NCBI RefSeq assembly: GCF_947487305.1
Contig: NZ_CANKWH010000012.1
Coordinates: 1-64,000, forward strand
Reading direction: 5' to 3'
Length of the DNA stretch: 64,000 nucleotides
From: an uncultured Paracoccus sp.
Lineage (GTDB): Bacteria > Pseudomonadota > Alphaproteobacteria > Rhodobacterales > Rhodobacteraceae
Positions 17,700 through 27,401 of the stretch are shown here, in pieces (the stretch's first letter is position 1; each line of letters begins with the position of its first letter). The translations under genes and the position numbers were made by a program. The notes under the pieces were generated by a model that ran no database searches, was not told the origin of the DNA, and was given only the letters and a program-made list of their open reading frames with translations.

Positions 17700-18782
17700 A
17701 TGTTGTATTGGCTCAGCAGCCTGTCCGAGGGCGGAGACCTCTTCAACCTGTTCCGCTATATCACATTCCGGGCAGGCGCGGCCTTCTTCACCGCGCTGAT
17801 CTTCGGCTTCATCTTCGGGCGTCCGCTGATCAACTATCTGCGCCGCACGCAGAAGAAGGGCCAGCCGATCCGCGATGACGGTCCGGAAGGCCATTTTGTC
17901 AAGGCCGGCACGCCGACCATGGGCGGCCTCCTGATCCTCTCGGCGCTGTTCACCTCGACGCTCCTCTGGGCGCGGCTCGATACCGGCTATGTCTGGATGA
18001 TCCTGATGGTCACGGCGGGTTATGCGGCGATCGGCTTCGCCGACGACTATGCCAAGGTCAGCAAGATGAACACCAAGGGCGTCTCGGGTCGCATCCGCAT
18101 GGCACTGGGGCTGGCGCTCGCGTTCCTCGCCGCCGCATGGACCATGTATCTGCAGCCCGCTGACCTGACCGGGCAGCTGGCCTTGCCGGTGTTCAAGGAC
18201 GCGCTGATCAACCTCGGCTGGTTCTTCATCCCCTTCGCCATGATCGTCATCGTCGGCGCCGCCAATGCGGTGAACCTGACCGACGGTCTCGACGGGCTGG
18301 CGATCATGCCGGTGATGATCGCGGCGGCGAGCCTTGGCGTCATCGCCTATACGGTGGGTCGGGTCGACTTCACCAATTACCTCGGTGTCCATCATGTTCC
18401 AGGCACCGGCGAGATCCTGATCTTCGTCGCCGCGCTGATCGGCGGCGGCCTTGGCTTCCTCTGGTACAACGCGCCCCCCGCCGCCGTCTTCATGGGCGAT
18501 ACCGGCAGCCTCGCCCTTGGCGGCGCGCTGGGTGCCATCGCGGTGGCCACCAAGCACGAGATCGTGCTGGCGATCATCGGCGGACTTTTCGTGGTCGAGG
18601 CGTTGTCGGTCATCATCCAGGTGCTCTACTTCAAGCGCACCGGCAAGCGGGTCTTCCTGATGGCCCCGATCCACCACCATTTCGAGAAGAAGGGCTGGGC
18701 CGAGCCGCAGATCGTCATCCGCTTCTGGATCATCGCCCTGATCCTCGCGCTGATCGGTCTGGCAACGCTGAAGCTGCGCTAG
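17700..18782 (+). CDS. mraY: Phospho-N-acetylmuramoyl-pentapeptide-transferase MraY
   Basis: A 360-residue polytopic inner-membrane enzyme (about ten helices) that makes lipid I from UDP-MurNAc-pentapeptide and undecaprenyl phosphate. Family marks are [11 protein letters not shown] (about 71-81), FADDYAKV (catalytic Asp pair, about 113-120), [10 protein letters not shown] (about 191-200) and the [13 protein letters not shown] loop near residue 321. Length is exact for the family. Followed by an 88-nt gap carrying a strong palindrome before murD. Confidence 0.97.
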   Translation: MLYWLSSLSEGGDLFNLFRYITFRAGAAFFTALIFGFIFGRPLINYLRRTQKKGQPIRDDGPEGHFVKAGTPTMGGLLILSALFTSTLLWARLDTGYVWMILMVTAGYAAIGFADDYAKVSKMNTKGVSGRIRMALGLALAFLAAAWTMYLQPADLTGQLALPVFKDALINLGWFFIPFAMIVIVGAANAVNLTDGLDGLAIMPVMIAAASLGVIAYTVGRVDFTNYLGVHHVPGTGEILIFVAALIGGGLGFLWYNAPPAAVFMGDTGSLALGGALGAIAVATKHEIVLAIIGGLFVVEALSVIIQVLYFKRTGKRVFLMAPIHHHFEKKGWAEPQIVIRFWIIALILALIGLATLKLR

Positions 18783-18801
18783 TGCGCTTGCCCACCGCCT
18801 T

Positions 18802-18853
18802 CATCTTGGCGCAAATATCCCGCAGGGGGACCGGGGGACGCGCAGTCCCCCGG
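18802..18853. repeat. REP-like palindromic intergenic element between mraY and murD
   Basis: A perfect 9-bp stem CCGGGGGAC (18831-18839) / GTCCCCCGG (18845-18853) with loop GCGCA, preceded by a CATCTTGGCGCAAATATCC-type lead-in. From memory, similar lead-ins joined to C/G-rich hairpins recur between genes in Rhodobacterales genomes; I cannot verify copy number here. The hairpin sits 18 nt before the murD ATG with no T-run, so it is more likely a dispersed repeat or mRNA-stability element than a terminator. Confidence 0.5.
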
Positions 18854-18870
18854 CAACAGCAGGTGACAGA

Positions 18871-20280
18871 ATGATTCCCGTCGAAGGCGTCGAAAACCAG
18901 ACCATCGCCGTTCTTGGCCTTGGCCGCTCGGGCAAGGCCACCGCTGCCGCGCTGAAGGCCGGTGGCGCCCGCGTCATTGCCTGGGATGACGGGGTCGACA
19001 CGCGCGAGGCTGCCGCCGCCGATGGCTGGGAGATCGTCGATCTGACCCGCGATGCAGGTTGGGACGGGGTGAGCGCCCTCATCACCAGCCCCGGCATCCC
19101 GCATCTCTATCCAAAGCCCCATCCGGTGATCGAGAAGGCCATGCGGCTCGGCGTGCCGGTCGACAATGACATCGGGTTGTTCTTCCGCAGTTTTGCAACT
19201 GACGAGTGGAACGAGTTCGACCGCATCCCCCGCGTCATCGCCGTCACCGGCTCGAATGGCAAATCGACCACCACGGCGCTGATCCACCATATCCTGATGG
19301 AATGCGGCCGCCCGACGCAGATGGGCGGCAATATCGGCACCGGCGTGTTGTCGCTGAACCCCGCCGAGGATGGCGAGGTCGTGGTGCTGGAGCTCTCGAG
19401 CTATCAGACCGATCTGGCCCGCGCGCTGACCCCCGATGTCGCCGTCTTCACCAATCTTTCGCCCGATCATCTGGACCGCCATTCGGGCCTGGGCGGCTAT
19501 TTCGCCGCCAAGCGCCGGCTGTTTTCCGAGGGCGGGCCGGATCGCGCGGTTGTGGGCGTCGATGAGATCGAGGGGCTTTACCTCGCCGATCAGCTGTCCA
19601 TGGCGCCGAGCGATGACCGGGTGATCCGCATCTCGTCCGAGACCAAGCTCGACGGTCCCGGCTGGTCGGTCTTTGCCAAGAAGGGCTTTCTGTCCGAATA
19701 CCGCAAGGGGCGTCAGGCGGCCTCGATCGATCTGCGCGAGGTGAAGGGCCTGCCCGGTGCGCATAACCACCAGAACGCCTGCGCCGCCTATGCCGCCTGC
19801 CGCGCCGTGGGCCTTGCCCCGCGCGAGATCGAGGCGGCGTTTCACAGCTTCTTGGGTCTGCCGCATCGCAGCCAGACCGTCGCCGAGATCGGCGGCGTGC
19901 GTTACGTCAACGATTCCAAGGCCACGAATGTCGATGCCGCCGCCAAGGCGCTGCAGGCCTTCGACCGCATCCGCTGGATCGCCGGGGGCTTGGGGAAAGA
20001 GGGCGGCATCACCGCGCTGCAGCCCTTCCTCGGGCGGGTGACGAAAGCCTATCTCATCGGCCATTCCGCCCGCGATTTCGCTCTCGAGATCGGCCAGACG
20101 CCTTACGAGATCGCCGAGACGATGGAGCAGGCCGTGGCCCGCGCCGCCGCCGAGGCCGAACCGGGCGAGACGGTGCTGCTGGCCCCGGCAGCGGCGAGTT
20201 TCGACCAGTATCCCAATTTCGAGAAGCGCGGCGAGCATTTCGTGGCGTTGGTCGAGGGGCTGAAGCCGGCCGAGGGCTGA
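18871..20280 (+). CDS. murD: UDP-N-acetylmuramoyl-L-alanine--D-glutamate ligase
   Basis: A 469-residue Mur ligase that adds D-glutamate. An N-terminal UDP-binding fold opens with [18 protein letters not shown] (about 11-28), the P-loop [16 protein letters not shown] is at about 125-140, and the C-terminal domain has [17 protein letters not shown]. It is the last gene before the dcw cluster is interrupted by two minus-strand genes; its stop is only 24 nt from the convergent SRPBCC gene, with no clear terminator between. Confidence 0.96.
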   Translation: MIPVEGVENQTIAVLGLGRSGKATAAALKAGGARVIAWDDGVDTREAAAADGWEIVDLTRDAGWDGVSALITSPGIPHLYPKPHPVIEKAMRLGVPVDNDIGLFFRSFATDEWNEFDRIPRVIAVTGSNGKSTTTALIHHILMECGRPTQMGGNIGTGVLSLNPAEDGEVVVLELSSYQTDLARALTPDVAVFTNLSPDHLDRHSGLGGYFAAKRRLFSEGGPDRAVVGVDEIEGLYLADQLSMAPSDDRVIRISSETKLDGPGWSVFAKKGFLSEYRKGRQAASIDLREVKGLPGAHNHQNACAAYAACRAVGLAPREIEAAFHSFLGLPHRSQTVAEIGGVRYVNDSKATNVDAAAKALQAFDRIRWIAGGLGKEGGITALQPFLGRVTKAYLIGHSARDFALEIGQTPYEIAETMEQAVARAAAEAEPGETVLLAPAAASFDQYPNFEKRGEHFVALVEGLKPAEG

Positions 20281-20304
20281 GCCTCCGCCGGCCCTCTGCC
20301 GCGC

Positions 20305-20763
20305 CTACGCCAAGAGCTTGTCCATATTGGCATAGGTCGCCTCCATGCCCTCGGTCATGCCGACCTCCAGCGCCTGATCGCGGGCCTCGGATGTGGCGAA
20401 GGTGATCACCATGCGCATCTCGGTGCCGCCCGGTGCCGGGCTCAGCCGGGTCTCGATCACGCTTTCCATATAGCCGTATTCCGGCCAGGCCTCGCGGTGG
20501 CGGATCAGCTCTGGCGCCTCCAGCAGGTCATAGGTGGCGATCATGTTCATGTCCTTGCCATCGGTGTCCCAGACAAAATGATGCGTGCCGCCGACGACGG
20601 CCTCGCCGGTCAGCGATTTCAGCGGGCCGAAATCGCTGGTCATCCATTTCCGCATCAGCGCGGTGTCGGTCAGCGCGTGCCAGACCTTCTCGGGCGGGGC
20701 GGCGAAATGGCGGGTAACGATCACGTCGCGCTCGCCTTCGGATCTTGCGATCAGCTTGGTCAT
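20305..20763 (-). CDS. SRPBCC-family (AHSA1-like) protein
   Basis: A 152-residue single-domain START/AHSA1-like protein: DVIVTRHFAAPPEKVWHALTDTALMRKWM (about 12-40) is the classical opening, with GTHHFVWDTDG and the closing helix AMEATYANMDKLLA. These proteins bind hydrophobic ligands; a specific function is unknown. It overlaps by 4 nt the ArsR-type gene upstream, a widespread two-gene arrangement. Together they interrupt the dcw cluster on the opposite strand between murD and ftsW. Confidence 0.85.
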   Translation of the reverse strand: MTKLIARSEGERDVIVTRHFAAPPEKVWHALTDTALMRKWMTSDFGPLKSLTGEAVVGGTHHFVWDTDGKDMNMIATYDLLEAPELIRHREAWPEYGYMESVIETRLSPAPGGTEMRMVITFATSEARDQALEVGMTEGMEATYANMDKLLA

Positions 20764-21113
20764 GGATCTGTCCTTTCGGTTGCAGTCTCCGGTGAGGGGT
20801 CGGGCATCTCGGCCAGAACCCGGTCCAACGCCCGGAACCGCGCATCCAGCGCGGCGAAGAAGGGGCCGAACCAGTCGGCGGTCTCGGCAAATGCCTGCGC
20901 TCGAAGGCGGCGGGGCCGCGAGGTGCCGGCCACGCGCGTCTCGATCAGCCCGGCCTCTTCCAGCACCTTCAGATGGCGCGAAATCGCCGGCTGGCTGATG
21001 GCGAAGGGCCGGGCCAGTTCGGCGACCGTGGCCTCGCCCAGGGCCAGCCGCTCGATCAGGGCGCGGCGAGTCGGGTCGGCAAGGGCGGTCAGTCGGGCGT
21101 CGAGGTTTTGCAT
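20760..21113 (-). CDS. ArsR-family winged-helix transcriptional regulator
   Basis: A 117-residue winged-helix protein: LDARLTALADPTRRALIERLALGEATVAELARPFAISQPAISRHLKVLEEAGLIETRV (about 4-61) is a textbook ArsR/SmtB DNA-binding domain. No metal-binding Cys pair is seen in the recognition helix, so this belongs to the non-metal group paired with SRPBCC proteins. It probably represses its own operon; AT-rich palindromes lie immediately upstream (21123-21154). It is divergent from ftsW. Confidence 0.87.
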   Translation of the reverse strand: MQNLDARLTALADPTRRALIERLALGEATVAELARPFAISQPAISRHLKVLEEAGLIETRVAGTSRPRRLRAQAFAETADWFGPFFAALDARFRALDRVLAEMPDPSPETATERTDP

Positions 21114-21122
21114 AATGAGAAA

Positions 21123-21154
21123 GTTATATAACGATTCGGTTATTTAATCAACCG
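21123..21154. promoter_or_regulatory. AT-rich palindromes in the arsR/ftsW divergent region
   Basis: GTTATATAAC (21123-21132) is a perfect 10-bp palindrome and CGGTT...AACCG (21137-21154) an inverted repeat with an AT core. They begin 9 nt upstream of the ArsR-type start codon and are probable autoregulatory operators; the same AT-rich DNA could contain the arsR promoter. ftsW also needs a promoter in this gap, because upstream transcription from murD would have to cross two opposing genes, but I see no clear one. Confidence 0.5.
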
Positions 21155-21277
21155 GGCTGGCCCGGCCCACGGAAAGATGCGGAATTTCCCCAGTAGCGTG
21201 ACAGGGTAAATCAGGTTATGCTCGCGCCCAGATCCGGGAAAACCGGACGAGGCAGAGGCAGTGAAGGCGGTATTCCC

Positions 21278-22444
21278 ATGACCGAGATGGTCTTTGGCGC
21301 CACCCCCGTTCGGGCGGGTGATCCTATTCTTCCACGCTGGTGGCGGACGGTCGACAAATGGTCGCTGGCCTGCGTGCTGGGACTGTTCGCGATGGGGCTG
21401 CTCTTGGGGCTGGCCGCCTCGGTGCCGCTGGCCGAGAAGAACCATCTGCCGCGATTCTACTATGTCCAGCGCCAGGCGGTGATGGGCGGTGTCGCGCTGG
21501 TGGCGATGATCGTCTTCTCGATGATGTCACCCCGGCAGGTGCGCCGGCTGGGTGTGGTGGGCTTCATCGCCGCCTTTGCGGCCATTCTGGCCCTGCCGGT
21601 CATCGGCACCGATTTCGGCAAGGGCGCGGTGCGCTGGCTGTCCGTCGCCGGCCTGTCGGTCCAGCCCTCGGAATTCCTGAAACCGGGCTTCGTCGCGCTG
21701 TGCGCCTGGTTCATGGCGGCAAGCCAGGAGGTCGGCGGCCCCCCGGGCAAGGCCTATTCCTTCCTCGCCGCCGTTACCGTGGTGCTGCTTCTGGCACTGC
21801 AGCCCGATTTCGGCCAAGCCTCGCTGGTTCTCTTTTCCTGGGGCGTGATGTATTTCGTCGCCGGTGCTCCGATGGTCCTTTTGATGATCGTCGCGGGCCT
21901 GACCATCTGCGGCGGCATCTTCGCCTATGGTGCCTCTGAGCACTTTGCCCGTCGTATCGACGGCTTCCTGTCGCCCGAGGTCGATCCGCGCACCCAGCTG
22001 GGCTATGCCACCAACGCCATTCAGGAGGGCGGCTTCTTCGGCGTCGGCGTGGGCGAGGGGACGGTGAAATGGTCGCTGCCCGATGCCCATACCGACTTCA
22101 TCATCGCGGTGGCGGCCGAGGAATATGGCCTCATCATGGTGCTGGCGATAATCGCGCTTTACTGCACCATCGTCGTGCGTTCGCTGATGCGGCTGTTGAA
22201 AGAGCGTGATCCCTTCGTCCGAATCGCCGGCACCGGTCTGGCCTGCGCCTTCGGTGTGCAGGCGCTGATCAACATGGGCGTGGCCGTGCGTCTGTTGCCC
22301 GCCAAGGGGATGACGCTGCCCTTCGTGAGTTACGGCGGCTCGTCGGTCATCGCCTCGGGCATTGCCATGGGGATGCTCCTGGCGCTGACCCGCACCCGCC
22401 CGCAGGGCGAGATGGCCGAGATCCTGCGCAGGGCCGGGCGCTGA
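21278..22444 (+). CDS. ftsW: Lipid II polymerase / cell division protein FtsW
   Basis: A 388-residue SEDS-family protein with about ten membrane helices; it polymerises lipid II at the septum with FtsI. Conserved marks include [12 protein letters not shown] and the [10 protein letters not shown] segment (about 113-145), [10 protein letters not shown] and the C-terminal PFVSYGGSS (about 347-355). The start at 21278 is supported by GAAGGCGG at normal spacing; an in-frame upstream ATG at 21218 would add 20 unusual residues. The stop overlaps the murG ATG (TGATG). Confidence 0.95.
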   Translation: MTEMVFGATPVRAGDPILPRWWRTVDKWSLACVLGLFAMGLLLGLAASVPLAEKNHLPRFYYVQRQAVMGGVALVAMIVFSMMSPRQVRRLGVVGFIAAFAAILALPVIGTDFGKGAVRWLSVAGLSVQPSEFLKPGFVALCAWFMAASQEVGGPPGKAYSFLAAVTVVLLLALQPDFGQASLVLFSWGVMYFVAGAPMVLLMIVAGLTICGGIFAYGASEHFARRIDGFLSPEVDPRTQLGYATNAIQEGGFFGVGVGEGTVKWSLPDAHTDFIIAVAAEEYGLIMVLAIIALYCTIVVRSLMRLLKERDPFVRIAGTGLACAFGVQALINMGVAVRLLPAKGMTLPFVSYGGSSVIASGIAMGMLLALTRTRPQGEMAEILRRAGR

Positions 22445-23529
22445 TGTCGGGGAAGCTTGCGCTGATCGCTGCCGGGGGAACCGGCGGCCACATGTTTCCG
22501 GCTCAGGCTCTGGCCGAGGTGCTGCTGGCCGAGGGCTGGCGGGTGAAGCTGTCGACCGATGATCGCGGCGCCCGCTATGCCGATGGCTTCCCCCAGACGG
22601 TCGAGCGTAGCGTGGTGCCCTCGGCCACTACCTCGCGCGGCGGGTTGATGGGCAAGCTGGCCGCGCCCTTCAAGATCGCTTCGGGCGTGCTGGCCGCGCG
22701 CAGCGGCTTTCGCCGAGACCGGCCCGATGTGGTGGTGGGCTTCGGCGGCTATCCGACCATCCCGGCCATGTCGGCGGCGCTCAGCATGGGCCTGCCGCGG
22801 ATGATCCATGAACAGAACGGGGTGATGGGCCGGGTGAACTCGCGCTTCGCCAGCCGCGTCAACCGCATCGCCTGCGGCACATGGCCCACCGAACTGCCGC
22901 AGGGTGTCACCGGCATCCATACCGGCAACCCGGTCCGCGCCTCGGTGATGGATTATGCCGGCAGCCCCTATCAGCCGCCCGGCGCAGGCCCGATCCATCT
23001 GGTCATCATCGGCGGCTCGCAGGGGGCGCGGATCCTGTCGGACATGGTGCCCGCCGCCATCGCCGCGCTGCCCTCGGACCTGCGCCCGCGCCTGCGCGTC
23101 GCCCATCAGGCGCGGAAAGAGGATCACGACCGCGTTGTCGCCGCCTATCGCGCCGCCGGTGTCGTGGCCGAGGTGCGGCACTTCTTCGATGACGTGCCCC
23201 GCCGCTTTGCCGAGGCGCAGCTGGTCGTCGCCCGCTCGGGCGCCTCGACCATCGCCGACCTGACGGTCATAGGCCGGCCCTCGATCCTGATCCCGCTGCC
23301 CACGGCCACCAATGACCACCAATCCGCCAATGCGCGGCCGCTTGCCGATGCAGAGGCCGCGCTGATGCTGCCGGAATCGGTGCTTGACGTGGAAAGCCTG
23401 ACGCGCGACATGCTCGCGGTCCTCAGCGATCCCGCCCGCGCCGCCCGCATGGCCGCAGCCGCACTTGCCCTTGGCCGCCCCGATGCGGCCCGCCGCCTCT
23501 ACGATCTCGTCACGGAGCTTGCCCGATGA
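22444..23529 (+). CDS. murG: UDP-N-acetylglucosamine--N-acetylmuramyl-(pentapeptide) pyrophosphoryl-undecaprenol GlcNAc transferase
   Basis: A 361-residue GT28 glycosyltransferase that turns lipid I into lipid II on the cytoplasmic face of the membrane. It has the N-terminal glycine-rich loop [17 protein letters not shown] (about 9-25), the second loop [13 protein letters not shown] (about 97-109), [12 protein letters not shown] and [14 protein letters not shown]. Overlaps ftsW by 1 nt and murC by 4 nt, so it is tightly coupled in the operon. Confidence 0.97.
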   Translation: MSGKLALIAAGGTGGHMFPAQALAEVLLAEGWRVKLSTDDRGARYADGFPQTVERSVVPSATTSRGGLMGKLAAPFKIASGVLAARSGFRRDRPDVVVGFGGYPTIPAMSAALSMGLPRMIHEQNGVMGRVNSRFASRVNRIACGTWPTELPQGVTGIHTGNPVRASVMDYAGSPYQPPGAGPIHLVIIGGSQGARILSDMVPAAIAALPSDLRPRLRVAHQARKEDHDRVVAAYRAAGVVAEVRHFFDDVPRRFAEAQLVVARSGASTIADLTVIGRPSILIPLPTATNDHQSANARPLADAEAALMLPESVLDVESLTRDMLAVLSDPARAARMAAAALALGRPDAARRLYDLVTELAR

Positions 23530-24953
23530 ATGCCGCCACCAAACTGCCCATGGAACTGGGCCCCATCCATTTTGTCGGCATTGGCGGCATCGGCATGTCG
23601 GGCATCGCCGAGGTGCTGCTGACACTGGGCTACCGCGTTCAGGGCTCGGATCTGAAACGCTCGAAGATCACCGACCGGCTGGAAAAGCTGGGCGCGACCG
23701 TCTTCGAGGGCCAGCGCGCCGAGAATATCGGCGAGGCCGGCGTCATCGTCATCTCGACCGCGATCAAGAAGGGCAATCCCGAGCTGGAGGAAGCCCGCCG
23801 CCGTGGCCTGCCGGTCGTCCGCCGCGCCGAGATGCTGGCCGAGCTGATGCGGATGAAATCGAACATCGCCATTGCCGGAACGCATGGCAAGACCACCACC
23901 ACCACCATGGTCGCCACGCTCTTGGATGCCGGCAATCTTGACCCGACCGTCATCAATGGCGGCGTCATCCATGCCTATGGCTCGAACGCCCGCGCCGGGG
24001 CAGGGGAGTGGATGGTGGTCGAGGCCGATGAAAGCGATGGCAGCTTCAACCGCCTGCCCGCCGACATTGCCATCATCACCAATATCGACCCCGAGCATAT
24101 GGAGCATTGGGGCAGCTTCGACGCGCTGCGTCAGGGTTTCCTCGATTTCGCCTCGCGCATTCCCTTCTACGGCCTCGCCGTCTGCTGCACTGACCATGCC
24201 GAGGTGCAGGCGCTGGTCGGCAAGCTGACCGACCGCCGCGTGGTGACCTTCGGCTTCAACGCCCAGGCCGATGTGCGGGCGATGAACCTGCGCTATGAGA
24301 ACGGCATCGCGCTGTTCGACATTGCCTTGCAATGCGAAGGCCCGACCGAGACCGGCGGTGTCGAGATGATCGAGGGCTGCAGCCTGCCCATGCCCGGCGA
24401 CCACAATGTCTCGAACGCCCTCGCTGCCGTCGCCGTCGCCCGCCATCTCGGCATCAAGAAATCCGAGATCCGCGAGGCGCTGGCCAAGTTCGGCGGCGTC
24501 GGTCGCCGCTTCACCCGCGTGGGCGAGGTGAACGGCGTCACGATCATCGACGATTACGGCCACCACCCGGTCGAGATCGCCGCCGTGCTGAAGGCCGCGC
24601 GCCAGGCGACGCAGGGCCGGGTCATCGCCGTGCACCAGCCGCACCGCTATTCGCGGCTGTCGAACCTCTTCGAGGATTTCTGCACCTGCTTCAACGAGGC
24701 CGATGTCGTGGGGATCGCCGAGGTCTATGCCGCCGGCGAAGATCCGATCCCCGGCGCCTCGCGCGACGATCTGGTTGCGGGCCTCATTGCCCATGGCCAT
24801 CGCCATGCCCGCGCGGTGATGGACGAGGAAGACCTCGCCCGGCTGGTGCGTGAACAGGCCCGGCCCGGCGACATGGTCGTCTGCCTTGGCGCAGGCACCA
24901 TCTCGACCTGGGCCAACGGGCTGCCCGAGCGGCTGCAAGGCAAGGCCGCGTGA
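23526..24953 (+). CDS. murC: UDP-N-acetylmuramate--L-alanine ligase
   Basis: A 475-residue Mur ligase, the first amino-acid-adding enzyme. The N-terminal fold opens [18 protein letters not shown] (about 14-31), the P-loop [12 protein letters not shown] is at about 117-128, and [17 protein letters not shown] and [10 protein letters not shown] follow in family order. Its stop overlaps the GTG of the next small gene (GTGA). Confidence 0.97.
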   Translation: MNAATKLPMELGPIHFVGIGGIGMSGIAEVLLTLGYRVQGSDLKRSKITDRLEKLGATVFEGQRAENIGEAGVIVISTAIKKGNPELEEARRRGLPVVRRAEMLAELMRMKSNIAIAGTHGKTTTTTMVATLLDAGNLDPTVINGGVIHAYGSNARAGAGEWMVVEADESDGSFNRLPADIAIITNIDPEHMEHWGSFDALRQGFLDFASRIPFYGLAVCCTDHAEVQALVGKLTDRRVVTFGFNAQADVRAMNLRYENGIALFDIALQCEGPTETGGVEMIEGCSLPMPGDHNVSNALAAVAVARHLGIKKSEIREALAKFGGVGRRFTRVGEVNGVTIIDDYGHHPVEIAAVLKAARQATQGRVIAVHQPHRYSRLSNLFEDFCTCFNEADVVGIAEVYAAGEDPIPGASRDDLVAGLIAHGHRHARAVMDEEDLARLVREQARPGDMVVCLGAGTISTWANGLPERLQGKAA

Positions 24954-25216
24954 CGGCTGCGGTCTATACCGCGTTGGGTCTGGCCGCTGCCTGGCTGATC
25001 CTCGCCTTGCTGATCCCGCGACTGCCCGCCCATCGCCGCAGCCTTGCGACCCGGATCACCGTGGCGCTTGGCGTGCCGGTTCTGGGCCTTCTGACCCTGC
25101 GCTGCGGCCCGGCGGTCGGGCTTGCGGGCCTCGGGATTGGCATGGCGCTGCTGCTCAGGCAGCGCCGCCCGCGCCAGCCGGCACCTGCGCCCGCGCCCGT
25201 GGCACCGGCCGAATGA
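24950..25216 (+). CDS. Small membrane protein, DUF2484-like
   Basis: An 88-residue protein starting with GTG that overlaps the murC stop by 4 nt. It has two or three hydrophobic helices (about 5-22, 33-47, 52-68) with the [24 protein letters not shown] segment reminiscent of DUF2484 proteins, which in other Rhodobacterales lie between murC and murB. The tail is Pro/Ala-rich (APAPAPVAP). Function unknown. Translational coupling and position suggest a role near the envelope. Family assignment is from memory of motif and synteny. Confidence 0.7.
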   Translation: MTAAVYTALGLAAAWLILALLIPRLPAHRRSLATRITVALGVPVLGLLTLRCGPAVGLAGLGIGMALLLRQRRPRQPAPAPAPVAPAE

Positions 25217-25560
25217 ACCCGCTGCTGATCGGCGCGATCTGCGGTGCGGGCGCTGGCTTCATTGCCTTCTGGTGCAGCTTCTCCCGAACCTTCTGGCCGC
25301 TGATGATCCTCTCGGTCCTGCTGGCCGTGATCGCCCTGCAACTGCGCGGCGCGCTGGTGGGCGATGGTGTCCACCACGATCTGTCGGCATGGATCGCCAT
25401 GCAGGCCACCGTGATCCCGGCCTTGGGCGGTGTGACCGTGGGGCTGGTTGCCGGTCAGGCGCTGGGGCAGGGGCTGGTCTGGAAGAGTTGGCAGGGAGCT
25501 TTGGCCACCATACTTCTGACCGTGGCTGCGGGGGCGGTGGTGCTGGCGGGGTTGGCGTAG
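25213..25560 (+). CDS. Hypothetical membrane protein in the dcw cluster
   Basis: A 115-residue hydrophobic protein with three or four predicted membrane helices (about 4-20, 28-46, 62-82, 92-114), rich in Gly and Ala. The ATG overlaps the previous stop (ATGA), so it is translated together with the DUF2484-like gene. I do not recognise a family. Spacing suggests it belongs to the murC-to-murB segment of the native cluster, ahead of the unrelated 530-residue gene. Confidence 0.75.
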   Translation: MNPLLIGAICGAGAGFIAFWCSFSRTFWPLMILSVLLAVIALQLRGALVGDGVHHDLSAWIAMQATVIPALGGVTVGLVAGQALGQGLVWKSWQGALATILLTVAAGAVVLAGLA

Positions 25561-25608
25561 GGGTGATCCGGGCTTGCTCCGGGGCGATCGCGCATTGATG
25601 ATGCGGGG

Positions 25609-27201
25609 ATGAGCGAGTTGCCACAGGTGCAAGATGAACAGAGCCTTCAGGCTTGGCTAAGGGTTCGGCCCGGCGAGGACGCCGCGCTGATCGCCCATCG
25701 GGCAGTGATGCGCGTATTGCCGCACGGGCTTGCTGACGCAGGCGAGAGCTGGGCAGCGCGAGTTGGCTTGAGGTCTTTGCCCAATCTCCAACTGAGTCTA
25801 AGCTTGATGGTTGCGACTAAGATCCCAAGCCCAGAAATTGCCGTTGCGGTGAATCGCGCCAATGCCGCCGTAGTTGCTGCCGCCCGTGCCGCAAGTGAGG
25901 CCCTTCAAGCCCATCCGGGCATGACCAACGACCGCGGCGGCTTCAGTGCCTCCGTGTTCGCATTGGCTGCGGCTGCCGTTGCTGCCGCCAATCCCGCCAC
26001 CGCCGTTGAAGCCATAGCTCATGCAACTGCGATCTACACCAATGCGACACATGACACCATTGCGCGAGCACTGTACGCCCGAGAAACCGCGACGACAAAT
26101 CTCGCTTCAGCCAGTGCCGTTCTCGTAGACGACAACATCGCTTTCTGGTCCGCTGTCGAGTTCGATGTTCACTCGATCATCGAGGGGCGCGGCGCGTCGG
26201 ACCTCCGACTCTGGCCCGACGGAAATCCGACCGAACATCTCTGGGCTGTAGCGAGAGCTATCCTTCAGCAATTCCCGGGTGGCGACTTCTGGGTCGACTG
26301 GTATCAGAAGGCCCTGGACGGTCGTCCGCAGAACTGGCCGCTTCTGCGCGACGTGGCGATGATCGAGGAGGCGCTGTGGCACGAGGGCGGTGAGGCGCTG
26401 GACCGGCGTATCGGCGACATTCGCCGCGATCACGCCCTCCGCGCAACCGCCAATGGCGAACAGATCGAGGTCAATCCGCAAACAGGCAAACTGCGTCTCA
26501 TTCCCGATGCGCAGTTGCCCGAGGACATGGCCTCTTATGTCCGGCGCAAGATGCTCAAGGCTGTGCAGGTTTTCGATGGTGAAGGCGGACAGGCCTATGG
26601 AGCACTCGCCGCTGATCTGACCATGCTGCGCCGCGCCGTCGAGGACGCCGGCAACCTGCCGGTCGAACTGTTCGATGCCTGTGCTGCCGCAACGCGCCGA
26701 CTTCATGTGCGCATCGAAGCGGGCGAATGCCCCTCGGCCGATCAGGATGCGTTGATCGAGGACTACCGCAGCCGTCTGCGCGAGGCCGGAGCTGATATTC
26801 TGGGGTCGGACCTCGAGACCCGGCAGGTGCTCGAACGGCGGGCCGTCATCGCCGACAATGATGCTTTGATCGATGCCGGTGCAGCGATCGAGGAAGTGGT
26901 TCAGGTGATCGAGCCGCTTCTGGAAGGGCGGCTGGCTGAAGTCTTGCCCGAGGATGCGGCAGCAGCCACAGACCCGGCCACGCCCGCCGAGGAACGGGCT
27001 GCGGCGTCATTCCGGCTCGCCGGGCGGCTTCTGCGCGTGGAACAGGTCCTGCGCTTCGGGAAGGATATTGGCAAAGGCTTTGCGGCGGGAAACTCGCTAA
27101 TTGCCAAGGCCGGCGGATATTTGAAGGCAATCGAGTATCTTGCCCGGTCCCCTGTAGCAAAGGCCGTCAAAGACGCAGTGTTCCGCTGGCTGTGGTCTTA
27201 G
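25609..27201 (+). CDS. Uncharacterised 530-residue helical protein inserted in the dcw cluster
   Basis: I do not recognise this protein. It is predicted almost entirely helical. The N-terminal third is Ala-rich ([33 protein letters not shown] and [29 protein letters not shown], about residues 66-145). A middle part has aromatic/acidic stretches ([34 protein letters not shown], about 223-256) and the turn [22 protein letters not shown]. The C-terminus is basic ([17 protein letters not shown]). No signal peptide, Walker motif or catalytic signature is evident. It does not overlap its neighbours (48 nt before, 200 nt after), unlike genuine dcw genes here, and the first ~800 nt look lower in GC by eye, suggesting acquisition. 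No strong ribosome binding site is visible. Confidence 0.8.
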   Translation: MSELPQVQDEQSLQAWLRVRPGEDAALIAHRAVMRVLPHGLADAGESWAARVGLRSLPNLQLSLSLMVATKIPSPEIAVAVNRANAAVVAAARAASEALQAHPGMTNDRGGFSASVFALAAAAVAAANPATAVEAIAHATAIYTNATHDTIARALYARETATTNLASASAVLVDDNIAFWSAVEFDVHSIIEGRGASDLRLWPDGNPTEHLWAVARAILQQFPGGDFWVDWYQKALDGRPQNWPLLRDVAMIEEALWHEGGEALDRRIGDIRRDHALRATANGEQIEVNPQTGKLRLIPDAQLPEDMASYVRRKMLKAVQVFDGEGGQAYGALAADLTMLRRAVEDAGNLPVELFDACAAATRRLHVRIEAGECPSADQDALIEDYRSRLREAGADILGSDLETRQVLERRAVIADNDALIDAGAAIEEVVQVIEPLLEGRLAEVLPEDAAAATDPATPAEERAAASFRLAGRLLRVEQVLRFGKDIGKGFAAGNSLIAKAGGYLKAIEYLARSPVAKAVKDAVFRWLWS

Positions 27202-27239
27202 CGGAGCATTGCGGTACTTTGCCCACTCCGGTGCACCCC

Positions 27240-27273
27240 CTGTGTACAGCCTGTGCACGCCCTGTGCCGCCCC
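27240..27273. repeat. Three 11-bp TGTG iterons upstream of murB
   Basis: TGTGTACAGCC (27241-27251), TGTGCACGCCC (27252-27262) and TGTGCCGCCCC (27263-27273) are direct 11-bp repeats in the 200-nt non-coding gap between the unknown gene and murB. The first 26 nt match 22 of 26 positions of the element at 52860-52885 upstream of dnaB, which ends in a DnaA box. The degenerate copies here lack the full TTATCCACA consensus. Confidence 0.6.
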
Positions 27274-27401
27274 AACCCCAGCATTTTCTGGCCCATTCGC
27301 CCCTCACCCCACCACCCGCCGCCACGCAACGCTCGCAGCCGTTGCACCCTCGTCGCCCCCGCCGAGTTGACGCCCCCTTCGCCACTGGCTACCACCGCCG
27401 G

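Noticed and set aside
16329..18680. 783-codon open frame antisense to murF and mraY
   Set aside because: It mirrors the codon structure of two certain genes, is rich in His/Asp/Arg/Gln as expected for a GC-rich shadow frame, and shows no domain.
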